Notes: generated by a model not told the origin, from the letters alone. Numbered from the stretch's first letter, positions 35,429 to 43,181 are shown. The stretch: DNA of 43,816 nucleotides from JBGRQB01 sp041725875 (GCA_041725875.1 JBGRQB010000014.1:1-43816); one strand, 5' to 3'. A program made the numbers and translations.

Positions 35429-37963
35429 TTAATTCAAACTATAAGAGATCTTCTTTTTGATATCTTGGATAATAATTTTCGACAAGTCGAAGTCTTCTAA
35501 TTTTTGATTTTCTATCCATTCCAAGGCTTCTTCCTTTGACATTTCTGTATTAGTTATATATGCTGATAATTCAATGACAGTATTTCTGGTTAACCCTAAC
35601 GACAAAAGTGATAGATGTGTTTTATTAGCCACACCAAATTCTAACCATAAATTCAACTGAGGAATACTTTCTAATAAATTATCCCTGTTATTCATCTCTA
35701 AAAATTGTCTAAGAATGTCTATATAACAACTAGAATCTTTTGCGAAACGGAATCTCACAAAGTCTTCAACATCTTTCATAACTTCCCTTATTATAACTGG
35801 GATATTTTTTTCCTTGTACTTCTCTGGATTCTTACGGTAATTTTCGTGGCTCTTTTTAATCAAGTAAGAAAGTGGTTTTCCAGACATCCAATATACTAGT
35901 AAAATCGCTCTTGGCGATGTCAGTTTTTGTGGATACTCTGATAAAGTCTTTCCAATCCTACCAACTAACTTCATATAATCCACATACGCATTTTGATCCT
36001 CTGGGTAAACCGGTATCATCTCTTCAATTCGATTTATATTCTCCAGAAAATAATCCCAAAGATACTGCTGAGCTAATGGTGAAATCCCTGGATTACGCTT
36101 AATCACATCATCTGAAATTACGACCTTTTCTTTTATATCTTTAAATGCAGTTAACAATGAATCATTTAACCCCTGCTTTTCACTTAAGTTTTCTCCATTG
36201 AGAAATTTTGTATAATAGTACCCAAAAGCTGATTCCAAATCTTGTCTTTTTTCCGCATCTTTTCTTGGACTACCATTACCTATAAACTCAAGTAATTCGT
36301 GACCATTATTTTCTATTTCATCAACAGCTCTTTTGATAAGTTGTTTAGATTTGTTGGGACTAGGTTGAACTTCCCATTTACTAGGTTCAATGCATATGAT
36401 ATTTCCACTAAACTCTTTCCCCCATCTACCTGCTCTTCCTGCCAGATTCCAAAAATCGTTCTGATTTAATGGCTTACCTCTCCCTCTGTTTGGCTTGCGT
36501 ATAAATATTGATTTAGCTGGCAAATTCACTCCCTCCAAGAGAGTTGAAGTACATATCAATGTTTTTATTTTTCCTAGCTTAAAAAGCCTCTCAATTTCCT
36601 CTCTGATCAATAAGGGCATATTCCCATAGTGAAAAGCGATCCTTTTTTTAAGGACTTTTGCTAAACGATAATCCTTATGAATCGTTTTCTTAACTAGTTT
36701 TATTAACTCTTCTATTTCGTTTGAAGGAGGCTCATGTTGTATGCTGTCGTATAAGATAAGTGAAATATTTTCAGCCTCAGCAGCCCCGTTTGAATAGATA
36801 ACATTCCCAACACCATAATTCGAAAACGCATTGGTAATAAAAGCCATTTTTTTCAATTCCTTATCTGGCCTATCTTGTAATGTGATCACCCCCAAATCAA
36901 TACTCTTATGAGTTAAACAAAGAGATAACATCCACTCTTTCACTTTTCGCGATACCTGAGTAGCATAAATCAAATTCTGATTAACCGCCACAAACTGAGT
37001 ATTTACTACTTCTTTAAACTTTGTGTTAACTACATTTTCTAATAACAACTCCGGGTTGGATGTGAATGGACTTGAAAAATAGACCTTTACATCTGGATTT
37101 TTTCTAATCACTTCTTCGAGTTTTTGCTGTAAAAGAATCCCACGGTAATTATCCTCAATTTTATGAGCCTCATCGATCACAAGTATATCAATCCGAAAAT
37201 TCTTATTTTCACTTAAAAACCAATGAAGCCTCTCTTGAGTAAAGACTAGAACATTTGATCCATCCGAAGAATTATTATTTTGAGGCACTGTTGAAATATG
37301 TACAGATGGTAAATTATATTTTTCAAAAATCCCTTCCCGCAACTCGCTCTCAACTTGGCTTATTAATGCTCGTGTAGGGACTACGTAAACAACATTTTTT
37401 TCTCCCTCAAGCAATTTTTCAGCAATTATATTATACAGTATAAAGGATTTTCCCGCAGAAGTTGGTGCTGAGATACTTATAGCATCGTTGTTTTTTTGGC
37501 AGTTATATACATCATTCTGAAAACGGTTTAACTCAACCACATTATTGTTCAAGATCACTGAATTTTCATAAGCAAACTTTCCACTCTGCAGTTTTAAAGT
37601 GAATGGCAAACGATTTGAGAAGTCATTTCTAAGATAATCACGCTTCATCGCCAAATTAACGGCTGGTTTATTTGTTAAACTAAGCAGTACAAAAGCTGCT
37701 GCTTCTTTCTGTACTATACTTGTAGATTCTTCTACTAATACAGTTTGAGCAATCCTTAAAGACGCTTCTAAATGTTGCGGATTATCCGAATAAGCTAATG
37801 CACTCGCTATACTTATCACATTATTCCAATCTACCTCTCTTAACAACTCCTCTTCACTTATGTACCATTCTAAATTTTCTATCGTTCGACAAACAGACAA
37901 TACTGTAATAGCTTCATATTGCTTCTTAAAACTTTCCAACTCAAACAGCTTATCCGTTAACAT
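35429..37963 (-). CDS. hamB: Hachiman anti-phage system helicase HamB
   Basis: This 844-residue superfamily 2 helicase is the second gene of a Hachiman pair. Motifs in order: a Q-motif-like NRFQNDVY (about 146-153), Walker A APTSAGKS (166-173), Ia PTRALISQ (196-203), DEAH box (264-267), FSSPFTS (297-302), AFHYGNMP (443-450), TSTLLEGVNLP (472-482) and NLAGRAGR (506-513). A long C-terminal region of unknown fold follows. In Hachiman, HamB translocates on DNA and controls the HamA nuclease so that it is released on damaged or phage DNA. Its start overlaps hamA by 7 bases and has a strong AAGGAG ribosome-binding site within hamA. Confidence 0.9.
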   Translation of the reverse strand: MLTDKLFELESFKKQYEAITVLSVCRTIENLEWYISEEELLREVDWNNVISIASALAYSDNPQHLEASLRIAQTVLVEESTSIVQKEAAAFVLLSLTNKPAVNLAMKRDYLRNDFSNRLPFTLKLQSGKFAYENSVILNNNVVELNRFQNDVYNCQKNNDAISISAPTSAGKSFILYNIIAEKLLEGEKNVVYVVPTRALISQVESELREGIFEKYNLPSVHISTVPQNNNSSDGSNVLVFTQERLHWFLSENKNFRIDILVIDEAHKIEDNYRGILLQQKLEEVIRKNPDVKVYFSSPFTSNPELLLENVVNTKFKEVVNTQFVAVNQNLIYATQVSRKVKEWMLSLCLTHKSIDLGVITLQDRPDKELKKMAFITNAFSNYGVGNVIYSNGAAEAENISLILYDSIQHEPPSNEIEELIKLVKKTIHKDYRLAKVLKKRIAFHYGNMPLLIREEIERLFKLGKIKTLICTSTLLEGVNLPAKSIFIRKPNRGRGKPLNQNDFWNLAGRAGRWGKEFSGNIICIEPSKWEVQPSPNKSKQLIKRAVDEIENNGHELLEFIGNGSPRKDAEKRQDLESAFGYYYTKFLNGENLSEKQGLNDSLLTAFKDIKEKVVISDDVIKRNPGISPLAQQYLWDYFLENINRIEEMIPVYPEDQNAYVDYMKLVGRIGKTLSEYPQKLTSPRAILLVYWMSGKPLSYLIKKSHENYRKNPEKYKEKNIPVIIREVMKDVEDFVRFRFAKDSSCYIDILRQFLEMNNRDNLLESIPQLNLWLEFGVANKTHLSLLSLGLTRNTVIELSAYITNTEMSKEEALEWIENQKLEDFDLSKIIIQDIKKKISYSLN

Positions 37964-38910
37964 TGTTTTATCTCCTTCAAAAAACTTCTTCTAAATTCTT
38001 CAACTGATGGGAAAGGCATTAAAAAAATATGCATTTCTTTAAGATTCAATCTTGGATGCTCATTAATCTTTTCACCAACAACATCATACCATTCTGTCAT
38101 TTTTGCTTCTATTGTGGTTTTAATTTCGCCAGTTGATTTTAATACTCCTTTTGACTTATATACGGCACGATTAAATCCCAAAAAGCAAATCGCCTTATAC
38201 TCAAGACTATTTGAAAGATCATCATCTTTATCAAAATAGCGAACTAGAATATCCTCTAGCTCGACATCATTCACGTTTGTTGTTATGTTGGAAGTAATCA
38301 ACTCTAAATCTCTTTGCTGAACTGATTCTGCTGAACGTGAATCCAACAGATAACCTTTAATACTCGTTAAACATTCATCTACAGCATCAGACATACTTTT
38401 ATACATTTTAGATTCACACCAAAAAAGATTCAATCTCTTATTTTTACTATCGTATTTGACGTGTACTCCATCAGCGCCTTGGTAATGAACTTGCCCTGAG
38501 GTCTTAAGAGCCATTTTACTTATTAATTGAGGTATCTTTAGATATTCCAAAACAAGTATATACAGCAAGATCTCTCCACCTTCCCCGGTTTTTTCCAAAT
38601 CAGTAAAAAGCGTTTTAGCTCTTTTTTGTAAACCTAAAATTTTTTGAGTAGAGCCAGTTGAATCGAAATGCTTCTTTGCTTCATCAACATCTTTCTTAGG
38701 TATAGCATAATCTACAATTTTCGTATCTATAAATTCGATTAAATCTTTCAATCTCAATTCACCGTTTGCATCTACTTTGAGGCAATAACAATATCCTTTA
38801 CTTTTTGTATCCTTAATGTCTATCTCAAAAGCAACCTGCTCAAGTTTTGAATTAATTTCACCACAAGAACCAATTATAAGGTTATTGATTGCTTGTTCGA
38901 TTCTACTCAT
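37957..38910 (-). CDS. hamA: Hachiman anti-phage system nuclease HamA (DUF1837)
   Basis: This 317-residue protein has the DUF1837/HamA-type nuclease core. The visible catalytic pattern is GEGGEILLY (Glu113 region), GADGVHV (Asp147) and a central strand with Glu166-Ser-Lys168 (LFWCESKMYKSM), a PD-(D/E)XK arrangement. In studied Hachiman systems the matching Glu-x-Lys is essential for DNA degradation. The gene is directly upstream of, and overlaps, a large DEAH-box helicase gene, the canonical hamA-hamB order. An AGGG motif precedes the ATG. The system protects the population by degrading DNA when HamB senses abnormal DNA. Confidence 0.88.
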   Translation of the reverse strand: MSRIEQAINNLIIGSCGEINSKLEQVAFEIDIKDTKSKGYCYCLKVDANGELRLKDLIEFIDTKIVDYAIPKKDVDEAKKHFDSTGSTQKILGLQKRAKTLFTDLEKTGEGGEILLYILVLEYLKIPQLISKMALKTSGQVHYQGADGVHVKYDSKNKRLNLFWCESKMYKSMSDAVDECLTSIKGYLLDSRSAESVQQRDLELITSNITTNVNDVELEDILVRYFDKDDDLSNSLEYKAICFLGFNRAVYKSKGVLKSTGEIKTTIEAKMTEWYDVVGEKINEHPRLNLKEMHIFLMPFPSVEEFRRSFLKEIKQC

Positions 38911-39003
38911 ACCAAACCCTTTAAATGTTATTATGTGTTATATTTTTACTGGTCCTATTCTTATAAAACTATATCGGTAGACTTCCATATATAGTTGTAA
39001 CAA

Positions 39004-39231
39004 TTAATGACAGCCACGATCACTTGTACACTCACATTGATTACCGGCAGATAACAAGGCCATTTTTTTTATCATTGGACTGAACGGAGGTGGAGTATTT
39101 CCAGGTATACCATATGTTGAAGTTTGCGAATGACACTTTTGACATAAAACCTGAGCATTTTTAATATCATTACCACCATCTCTTCTTTTATGATGTATTT
39201 CAAGATTAGTTGTTCTAAAACATCTTCCCAT
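39004..39231 (-). CDS. Very short HNH-type protein
   Basis: A 75-residue protein whose first half is a compact HNH motif: LEIHHKRRDGGNDIKNAQVLCQKCH, giving His13/His14, Asn25 and His34, with the Cys30-Cys33 zinc pair. The usual N-terminal cysteine pair is missing (only Cys4). The C-terminal tail (LLSAGNQCECTSDRGCH) instead looks like the beginning of a second HNH unit. The frame is open for 16 codons upstream but without a start codon. An AAAGGG site 6 bases before the ATG supports this start. It may be a minimal nuclease or a remnant of a longer duplicated HNH protein. It follows in the same direction as hamA but lies upstream of it with a 93-base gap. Confidence 0.6.
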   Translation of the reverse strand: MGRCFRTTNLEIHHKRRDGGNDIKNAQVLCQKCHSQTSTYGIPGNTPPPFSPMIKKMALLSAGNQCECTSDRGCH

Positions 39232-39467
39232 AATCCACCCTTTGTATATTTCTAATTTAGTATTCTGTAATCTAACGCCTCATTTCCTACTTAGCCGATA
39301 GGAATAATCGGACAATCAAGTATGATTTTAGTTAAAATAATAAAAATTTAATTAATTTGGATTAGTGGTTAACCCGTAGTTTGTCGTTTTTTACATAAAT
39401 AATCATTGTGTTTTGAATGGACGGCATTGAACTTGTATATTTTCTGAAATGAAATAGAGTGAAGTGG

Positions 39468-39935
39468 CTAAATTAATCCCTGTGTTTTTTGAACCTTCTT
39501 ACGCATCCCTCTACTGATTAACTTACTAGATATCATACACTCAACGAAAGCTTTGAAGTCATATTCATTTAATTCGCCTAGTATTCTAAAATCTTGCCCC
39601 TTGATATAATTTTTCAATTGCTCACTTTCTCTAGCAATGACATTTTGACGTATGAACATAAAGGTATTCTGATCAAAGCTAAAATCTTCCCCATCAAGGT
39701 TCTTACCAACAATTTCACCTTCCATAAAAACATATGCAGAAACATTTCGTTCGGTACACTCTTGGCAACCAGATTTAATCATATCTTCTGGAATATAATC
39801 CTGTGAAGTAGTTTTTGCAAATACAACCAGTTCGCCTGTATCTAATTCTCCTATTATGACAATTATCTTTGGAGTAGGTGGCCCATCAGTGTATTCGAAA
39901 TTTTCAATAAATGCAATAGTACCCGGTTCGAACAA
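39468..39935 (-). CDS. Probable toxin-like partner of the Panacea antitoxin, 155 aa
   Basis: I do not recognise this with certainty. The N-terminus (FEPGTIAFIENFEYTDGPPTPKIIVIIGE, then LVVFAKTTSQ) has the strand order of PemK/MazF-like beta-barrel toxins. The middle is acidic with GCQECTERN, FSFDQNTFMFIRQ follows, and the C-terminal helical part ends in a basic stretch (SRGMRKKVQKTQG). It begins 12 bases after a Panacea-domain gene, so the two form one transcription unit. Genes paired like this with Panacea antitoxins usually encode the toxin. Function by neighbourhood is more secure than by sequence. Confidence 0.65.
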   Translation of the reverse strand: MFEPGTIAFIENFEYTDGPPTPKIIVIIGELDTGELVVFAKTTSQDYIPEDMIKSGCQECTERNVSAYVFMEGEIVGKNLDGEDFSFDQNTFMFIRQNVIARESEQLKNYIKGQDFRILGELNEYDFKAFVECMISSKLISRGMRKKVQKTQGLI

Positions 39936-39947
39936 CTTCCTTTTACC

Positions 39948-40550
39948 CTATAAAGTTAATTGAAAATTCAATGACTCATATGCAGCTTTCATTGCTAATT
40001 TTTTTATCGGATCATCTTCGACAAGATCACTAAATTCAATGACATTTTTAGATCTACCACCATACATTTCAAAATACTTTTTCAGTTCTTCTCTGATCAC
40101 AATTGTATGCCAGAGTGTTCCATTGTCGTGTAATAACCTGACTAGCTGAGTAGCAGACTTACTCCCATATTCCTTAATTATTCTATCCACCAACTCAACC
40201 TCGTAATCACTAAGTTCATCATCAGAAAATGTATGATCAGAATTTGGTAAAAGCAAACACTCATAATTTGCAGTATCTGGGTTTATCTTTTCTTCAGTAG
40301 ATACATATTTTCTTAATGGTTGATCAAATGGTGATTTGTGTCTAAGATCATCATATACTTCTTCAGCAACTGGACCGTATTGCCATACGCTATAATTAAG
40401 AAAAGTGACTGGCACTCCTGATTCTTTAACTGAAGTCTCATCGATAATGTATAATAACTTCAAAGCTTTGGTAATATTAATACCAGTGACTTGATCAGCC
40501 AAATAGTATATAATGTTACCAATTTTTTCTATGTTTAGATTTTTATACAT
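39948..40550 (-). CDS. Panacea-domain (SocA/DUF4065-like) antitoxin
   Basis: This 200-residue protein has the Panacea signature at its N-terminus: IIYYLADQVTGINITKALKLLYIIDE followed by TFLNYSVWQYGPVAEEVYDDLR (Trp56-x-Tyr-Gly-Pro). Panacea domains act as general antitoxins that neutralise unrelated toxins and include the proteolytic adaptor SocA of Caulobacter. The C-terminal part (LVDRIIKEYGSKSATQLVRLLHDNGTLWHTIVI) is also typical. It is the first gene of a two-gene unit with the 155-residue protein. It starts at the ATG complementary to 40548-40550 with a purine-rich GAAGAGAG before it. Confidence 0.85.
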   Translation of the reverse strand: MYKNLNIEKIGNIIYYLADQVTGINITKALKLLYIIDETSVKESGVPVTFLNYSVWQYGPVAEEVYDDLRHKSPFDQPLRKYVSTEEKINPDTANYECLLLPNSDHTFSDDELSDYEVELVDRIIKEYGSKSATQLVRLLHDNGTLWHTIVIREELKKYFEMYGGRSKNVIEFSDLVEDDPIKKLAMKAAYESLNFQLTL

Positions 40551-40836
40551 AGCTCTCTTCTTTTAAATTTATTATCGCACCGATTTTTTTAGATTTGAGA
40601 CATAAGACGTAAGATTGCACATTAATGTTGCGTTACAAAAATATGGTGAACTAACATTAAAAACAAGTGTTTTTATTCAAACTAGAATAACGGTGCTCTT
40701 TTCACAAAGAATTTTGCATACATTATTTTAACATATAGAAGGTCTACAAACGTGTTTGTAATTAAATATATTAAACCTTATTTTCTATCATAAAATCAAA
40801 AGGGTAATAAAGTATATACAAAACTAAAGAGGTAGT

Positions 40837-41092
40837 ATGAAGTCTAAATTTCATTTCTATTCTATTCAGCTCACTTTAGCCACTGGTTTTCTTTTAGCAA
40901 TCGTTGCGACACTAATTGGGTATATACCTGATGAATTCTTTTTTGTAGTGGGAACGAATATTACTTACAAAGGTTTAATCGTGTCGTTGAACTATCATCA
41001 TCATTATTATCACATATTATAAAGCAAAGGGGGCAGATCCTCACCAAGAAATCGATTTAAACATTAACCGATGTTTTGTTGATACCCTATAA
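40837..41092 (+). pseudogene. Frameshifted small membrane-protein gene
   Basis: It begins with an AGAGGT ribosome-binding site 4 bases before the ATG. The first frame encodes a basic N-terminus and a hydrophobic helix (SIQLTLATGFLLAIVATLIGYI). It then loses sense at NYHHHYYHIL just after LIVSL. If one base is removed near 40985-40988 the reading continues in another frame as TIIIIIITYYKAKGADPHQEIDLNINR and ends at 41090-41092, giving a plausible two-helix protein of about 84 residues. It is on the plus strand, opposite to all neighbouring genes. It could be a true decayed gene, a programmed frameshift or a sequencing error. Family unknown. Confidence 0.4.
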
Positions 41093-41131
41093 GAATTGTA
41101 CCTGTTAAGAACAAAATCGATAAAAAAATAA

Positions 41132-41374
41132 ACGACAACCAAAAAGAAAATAATATCAGAAAAAACACTCGGCTTAAAAAATTATACTATTGGAGTTACT
41201 AAAATCAAATCAACATATTTTTCAATCAAAGTTTTGAAAGGAAGAAATAAGAACGCCAATAATATAAAAATTCTGGCACTCTTGATCATACTATTAAAAT
41301 TGGATAGATATTTATTTATAACTGATTTTTGGAAGAGTGCCATAATTTTTATCGATAATTTGAGAAAGGAATAA
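41132..41374 (+). pseudogene. Stop-free, start-less protein-like segment
   Basis: An 80-codon open stretch in the same frame as the second half of the upstream frameshifted gene, ending at TAA 41372-41374. It has no ATG; a TTG at 41234 is the only usual alternative start. The translation is protein-like: SEKTLGLKNYTIGVTKI, then basic residues, then the hydrophobic helix IKILALLIILL, then FITDFWKSAIIFIDNL. Stop codons are frequent by chance at this base composition, so the open stretch suggests former coding. It may be the 3' part of the decayed gene at 40837 or a separate remnant. Confidence 0.3.
41274..41342. repeat. 10-bp perfect inverted repeat with 49-base spacer
   Basis: TGGCACTCTT at 41274-41283 is mirrored exactly by AAGAGTGCCA at 41333-41342, with three further matching bases outside after one mismatch. 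The spacer is AT-rich. It could be a small mobile-element end pair, an RNA structure or chance. Confidence 0.5.
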
Positions 41375-41421
41375 AATAAGAATAATTCGATTTAGTTAAA
41401 AATATTATTAATTAAGTTATT

Positions 41422-41448
41422 AAAAAAGTATGAATGAATTATTCATTC
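41422..41448 (-). terminator. Probable terminator of the TAC operon
   Basis: A 7-bp stem (41432-41438 with 41442-41448), 3-base loop, followed on the minus strand by ATAC and six T residues. It is about 35 bases past the stop of the SecB-like gene. The stem is AT-rich, so strength is uncertain. Confidence 0.5.
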
Positions 41449-41481
41449 TAAAAGGGAAAATCCCTCAATATGAGAAAAAAT

Positions 41482-41919
41482 TTAACTTTCAGGAGTGGTT
41501 AATTTTTCTATTATATCTCCAAGATCTAACATTGGGAGAGTATATTTACCATAAGGATAGTAAGTTGATATATTCATTAAATAACCTCTAGCTAAATTGA
41601 TCAGTGAAGGCACAGCTGAATAAAGTAAGTAAGCATCAATTTCTTCTTTTGAGCGTGAATCATAGTCCTTAACTTTAAAAACACCTTGCATAAGTACTGA
41701 ATAGGAATAAGCCCCCTTTATTTCACCTTTAGGATTACTACATAAATCTAGAAGGAGAATAAAAGCATTATCACTTTCATCAATACTAGTTTTTACATCA
41801 ATTTCTACAGGTATTTTATTCAAAGGCATTGGTTCATTTTGATCATATTCAACTGCTGAAAAAAAACTTCCAAGCACGTTTGAACTAATTAGTTCCAATT
41901 CAGAAAACTTTGTATTCAT
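41482..41919 (-). CDS. SecB-like chaperone of a toxin-antitoxin-chaperone (TAC) system
   Basis: This 145-residue protein has a SecB-like layout: a first strand and short helix (FSELELISSNVLGSFF), long amphipathic strands (IPVEIDVKTSID, FILLLDLCSNPKGEIKGAYSYSVLMQGVFKV) and a C-terminal helix with VPSLINLARGYLMNISTYYPYGKYTLPMLDL. That last segment is close to the SecB pattern of an I..LAR..I...T...G...P..L block. It is the third gene after a HigB-like toxin and a HigA-like antitoxin, 7 bases from the latter, exactly the TAC arrangement known from Mycobacterium tuberculosis Rv1955-Rv1957. The chaperone would fold and protect the unstable antitoxin. No export genes are nearby. Confidence 0.82.
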   Translation of the reverse strand: MNTKFSELELISSNVLGSFFSAVEYDQNEPMPLNKIPVEIDVKTSIDESDNAFILLLDLCSNPKGEIKGAYSYSVLMQGVFKVKDYDSRSKEEIDAYLLYSAVPSLINLARGYLMNISTYYPYGKYTLPMLDLGDIIEKLTTPES

Positions 41920-41926
41920 TGTATAT

Positions 41927-42355
41927 TTATACTCCTAGCATTTTTTTTTCTGAAATTTTTGACAAATTATATTCACTGCCTTTTCCAATAATATTAGGAC
42001 TATGCTCTCTGAGCTCAACAATTTTACATTTTTGTTCAATCACTTCATCTAAATAATAATTTTTTTGCATTGGAATGATATCGAACTTAATATCAAATAC
42101 TCTTTGTAATTTTGCTAATACCTTAAAATTAACAAGTTTATCTGCAGAAAATAATCTAGTAACATAAGCTCTGGAAACATTTAATTTATCAGCCAATTGT
42201 TTTTTATTCATGTTATTTTCATCCATAAGATTTTTCACCTTATGCATAACATTAAGACTTAGAATTTCAGCTTCAAAATTAATCTTTTCATCAACGTTAT
42301 CAAAAGTTAGAAGTTCTTTAAAATTTTCCTCAATTGTTTTTTTAGTTGAAGTCAT
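41927..42355 (-). CDS. HigA-like antitoxin of the TAC system
   Basis: A helix-turn-helix antitoxin of about 142 residues. An N-terminal arm (IEENFKELLTFDNVDEK) is typical of HigA-type proteins that embrace the toxin. The HTH domain spans about residues 36-92 (VKNLMDENNMNKKQLADKLNVSRAYVTRLFS). A C-terminal tail of about 45 residues (from MQKNYYLDEVIEQK) is longer than in plain HigA and is where the chaperone-addiction (ChAD) segment lies in TAC antitoxins. I start at the ATG complementary to 42353-42355, 8 bases after an AGGAGG; an ATG two codons upstream is too close to that site. The start overlaps the end of the toxin gene. Confidence 0.82.
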   Translation of the reverse strand: MTSTKKTIEENFKELLTFDNVDEKINFEAEILSLNVMHKVKNLMDENNMNKKQLADKLNVSRAYVTRLFSADKLVNFKVLAKLQRVFDIKFDIIPMQKNYYLDEVIEQKCKIVELREHSPNIIGKGSEYNLSKISEKKMLGV

Positions 42356-42758
42356 ATTCATATCCTCCTATCTTCTCTAATTGAGCTCTTAACTTACTAT
42401 CGATTTTTTGTTTTCTTTTTTGATAATGCGTTATCATTACTACTTTCTTGTCATCTAAAATAAATTCTTTGCAATAGATTCTGGCATTTTCAACACTTTT
42501 GTTCAGGAACTTCATAGCGGTAACATCTTTGGCTTTATCAGAAACATTTTCTTTTCTGTATAGATCATCATTGTATCTATTAGAAAGAACCTCAAATAAA
42601 ATGCGATTAAACTTTTTTGAATTACCTTTATCCCTTAAAAACTTGAGTATATCCCCACTAGTTTCTTCATCAACATATAAATCAACTTTAATATGCTTTG
42701 GAATACCATTTTCTTTTCTAAACTGTTCGACTGGAATTTTTTTACATCTTCTTTTCAA
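42342..42758 (-). CDS. HigB/RelE-like toxin of the TAC system
   Basis: The first gene of the operon. The C-terminal half is RelE/HigB-like: FLNKSVENARIYCKEFILDDKKVVMITHYQKRKQKIDSKLRAQLEKIGGYEYD, with the basic residues and final strand expected of a ribosome-dependent mRNA nuclease. The N-terminal about 50 residues (KIPVEQFRKENGIPKHIKVDLYVDEET) are less typical. There is no ATG near the 5' end. I choose the TTG at 42756-42758, which has AGG 6 bases before it. The alternative TTG at 42777-42779 lies inside an operator-like palindrome and has no ribosome-binding site. The non-ATG start would keep toxin synthesis low. Confidence 0.75.
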   Translation of the reverse strand: MKRRCKKIPVEQFRKENGIPKHIKVDLYVDEETSGDILKFLRDKGNSKKFNRILFEVLSNRYNDDLYRKENVSDKAKDVTAMKFLNKSVENARIYCKEFILDDKKVVMITHYQKRKQKIDSKLRAQLEKIGGYEYDFN

Positions 42759-42768
42759 AGTTAACCTA

Positions 42769-42786
42769 TTGGTAAACAATTTACAA
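42769..42786. promoter_or_regulatory. Operator-like palindrome before the TAC toxin gene
   Basis: GTAAA (42772-42776) and TTTAC (42780-42784) form an inverted repeat with a 3-base centre, with one further T-A match outside. It lies 14 bases upstream of the preferred toxin start. Type II antitoxins with an HTH domain usually repress their own operon from such a site, so HigA binding here is a reasonable inference. Confidence 0.45.
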
Positions 42787-43181
42787 CACTTTTTTACACT
42801 TTCTTATTTATTTCTTATGAAAGATATTTGTAATACTAAAATCTAGATTATCACATACTTTTATATTAATTTTTTTATTTCTGATTCTTTATAGACCCTT
42901 TTCAATTAGGAATTTAATAAAATTCAAATTAAAATCATAAAAAGTGATTATATTTCTAATAATGCAATAACTGGGGTTATTATTATATATGAAGGAGATA
43001 ATTTTCACGTCCTCAAACAAACTCACCTGCTTCTGTTTTTTCAGAACTACACGCAGGAAAAAGGATAATAATAAAATTAACAAAAACGTAAACCTTTTTA
43101 CTGTTGAAAAATTAGTTCTCTTTTTTAACAGAATAGTGATAGAATCTTAACTCTGTTATAAAGGAAATTAAGGAAAATCTG

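Larger units (their letters stand above)
40551..41481. other. AT-rich stretch without an intact gene
   Basis: About 930 bases between the Panacea gene and the SecB-like gene. It contains the remains of a plus-strand coding region (40837-41374, described separately), a 10-bp inverted repeat (41274-41283 and 41333-41342), and the probable terminator of the TAC operon near its right end. The left 280 bases are very AT-rich and should hold the promoter of the Panacea pair. Confidence 0.6.

Noticed and set aside
35208..35432. A 74-codon plus-strand frame between the tRNA and hamB
   Set aside because: It begins inside the palindrome, crosses a terminator hairpin, and has no protein-like features.
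41482..41919. SecB-like protein as the housekeeping export chaperone SecB
   Set aside because: It is the third gene of a toxin-antitoxin operon in an accessory region with no secretion genes; a dedicated TAC chaperone explains it better.
42889..43083. A 64-codon minus-strand frame with hydrophobic start
   Set aside because: It starts with TTG, has no ribosome-binding site and its composition is what AT-rich non-coding DNA gives.
42989..43150. A 53-codon plus-strand frame starting with ATG
   Set aside because: The translation shows no recognisable pattern and no ribosome-binding site precedes the ATG.
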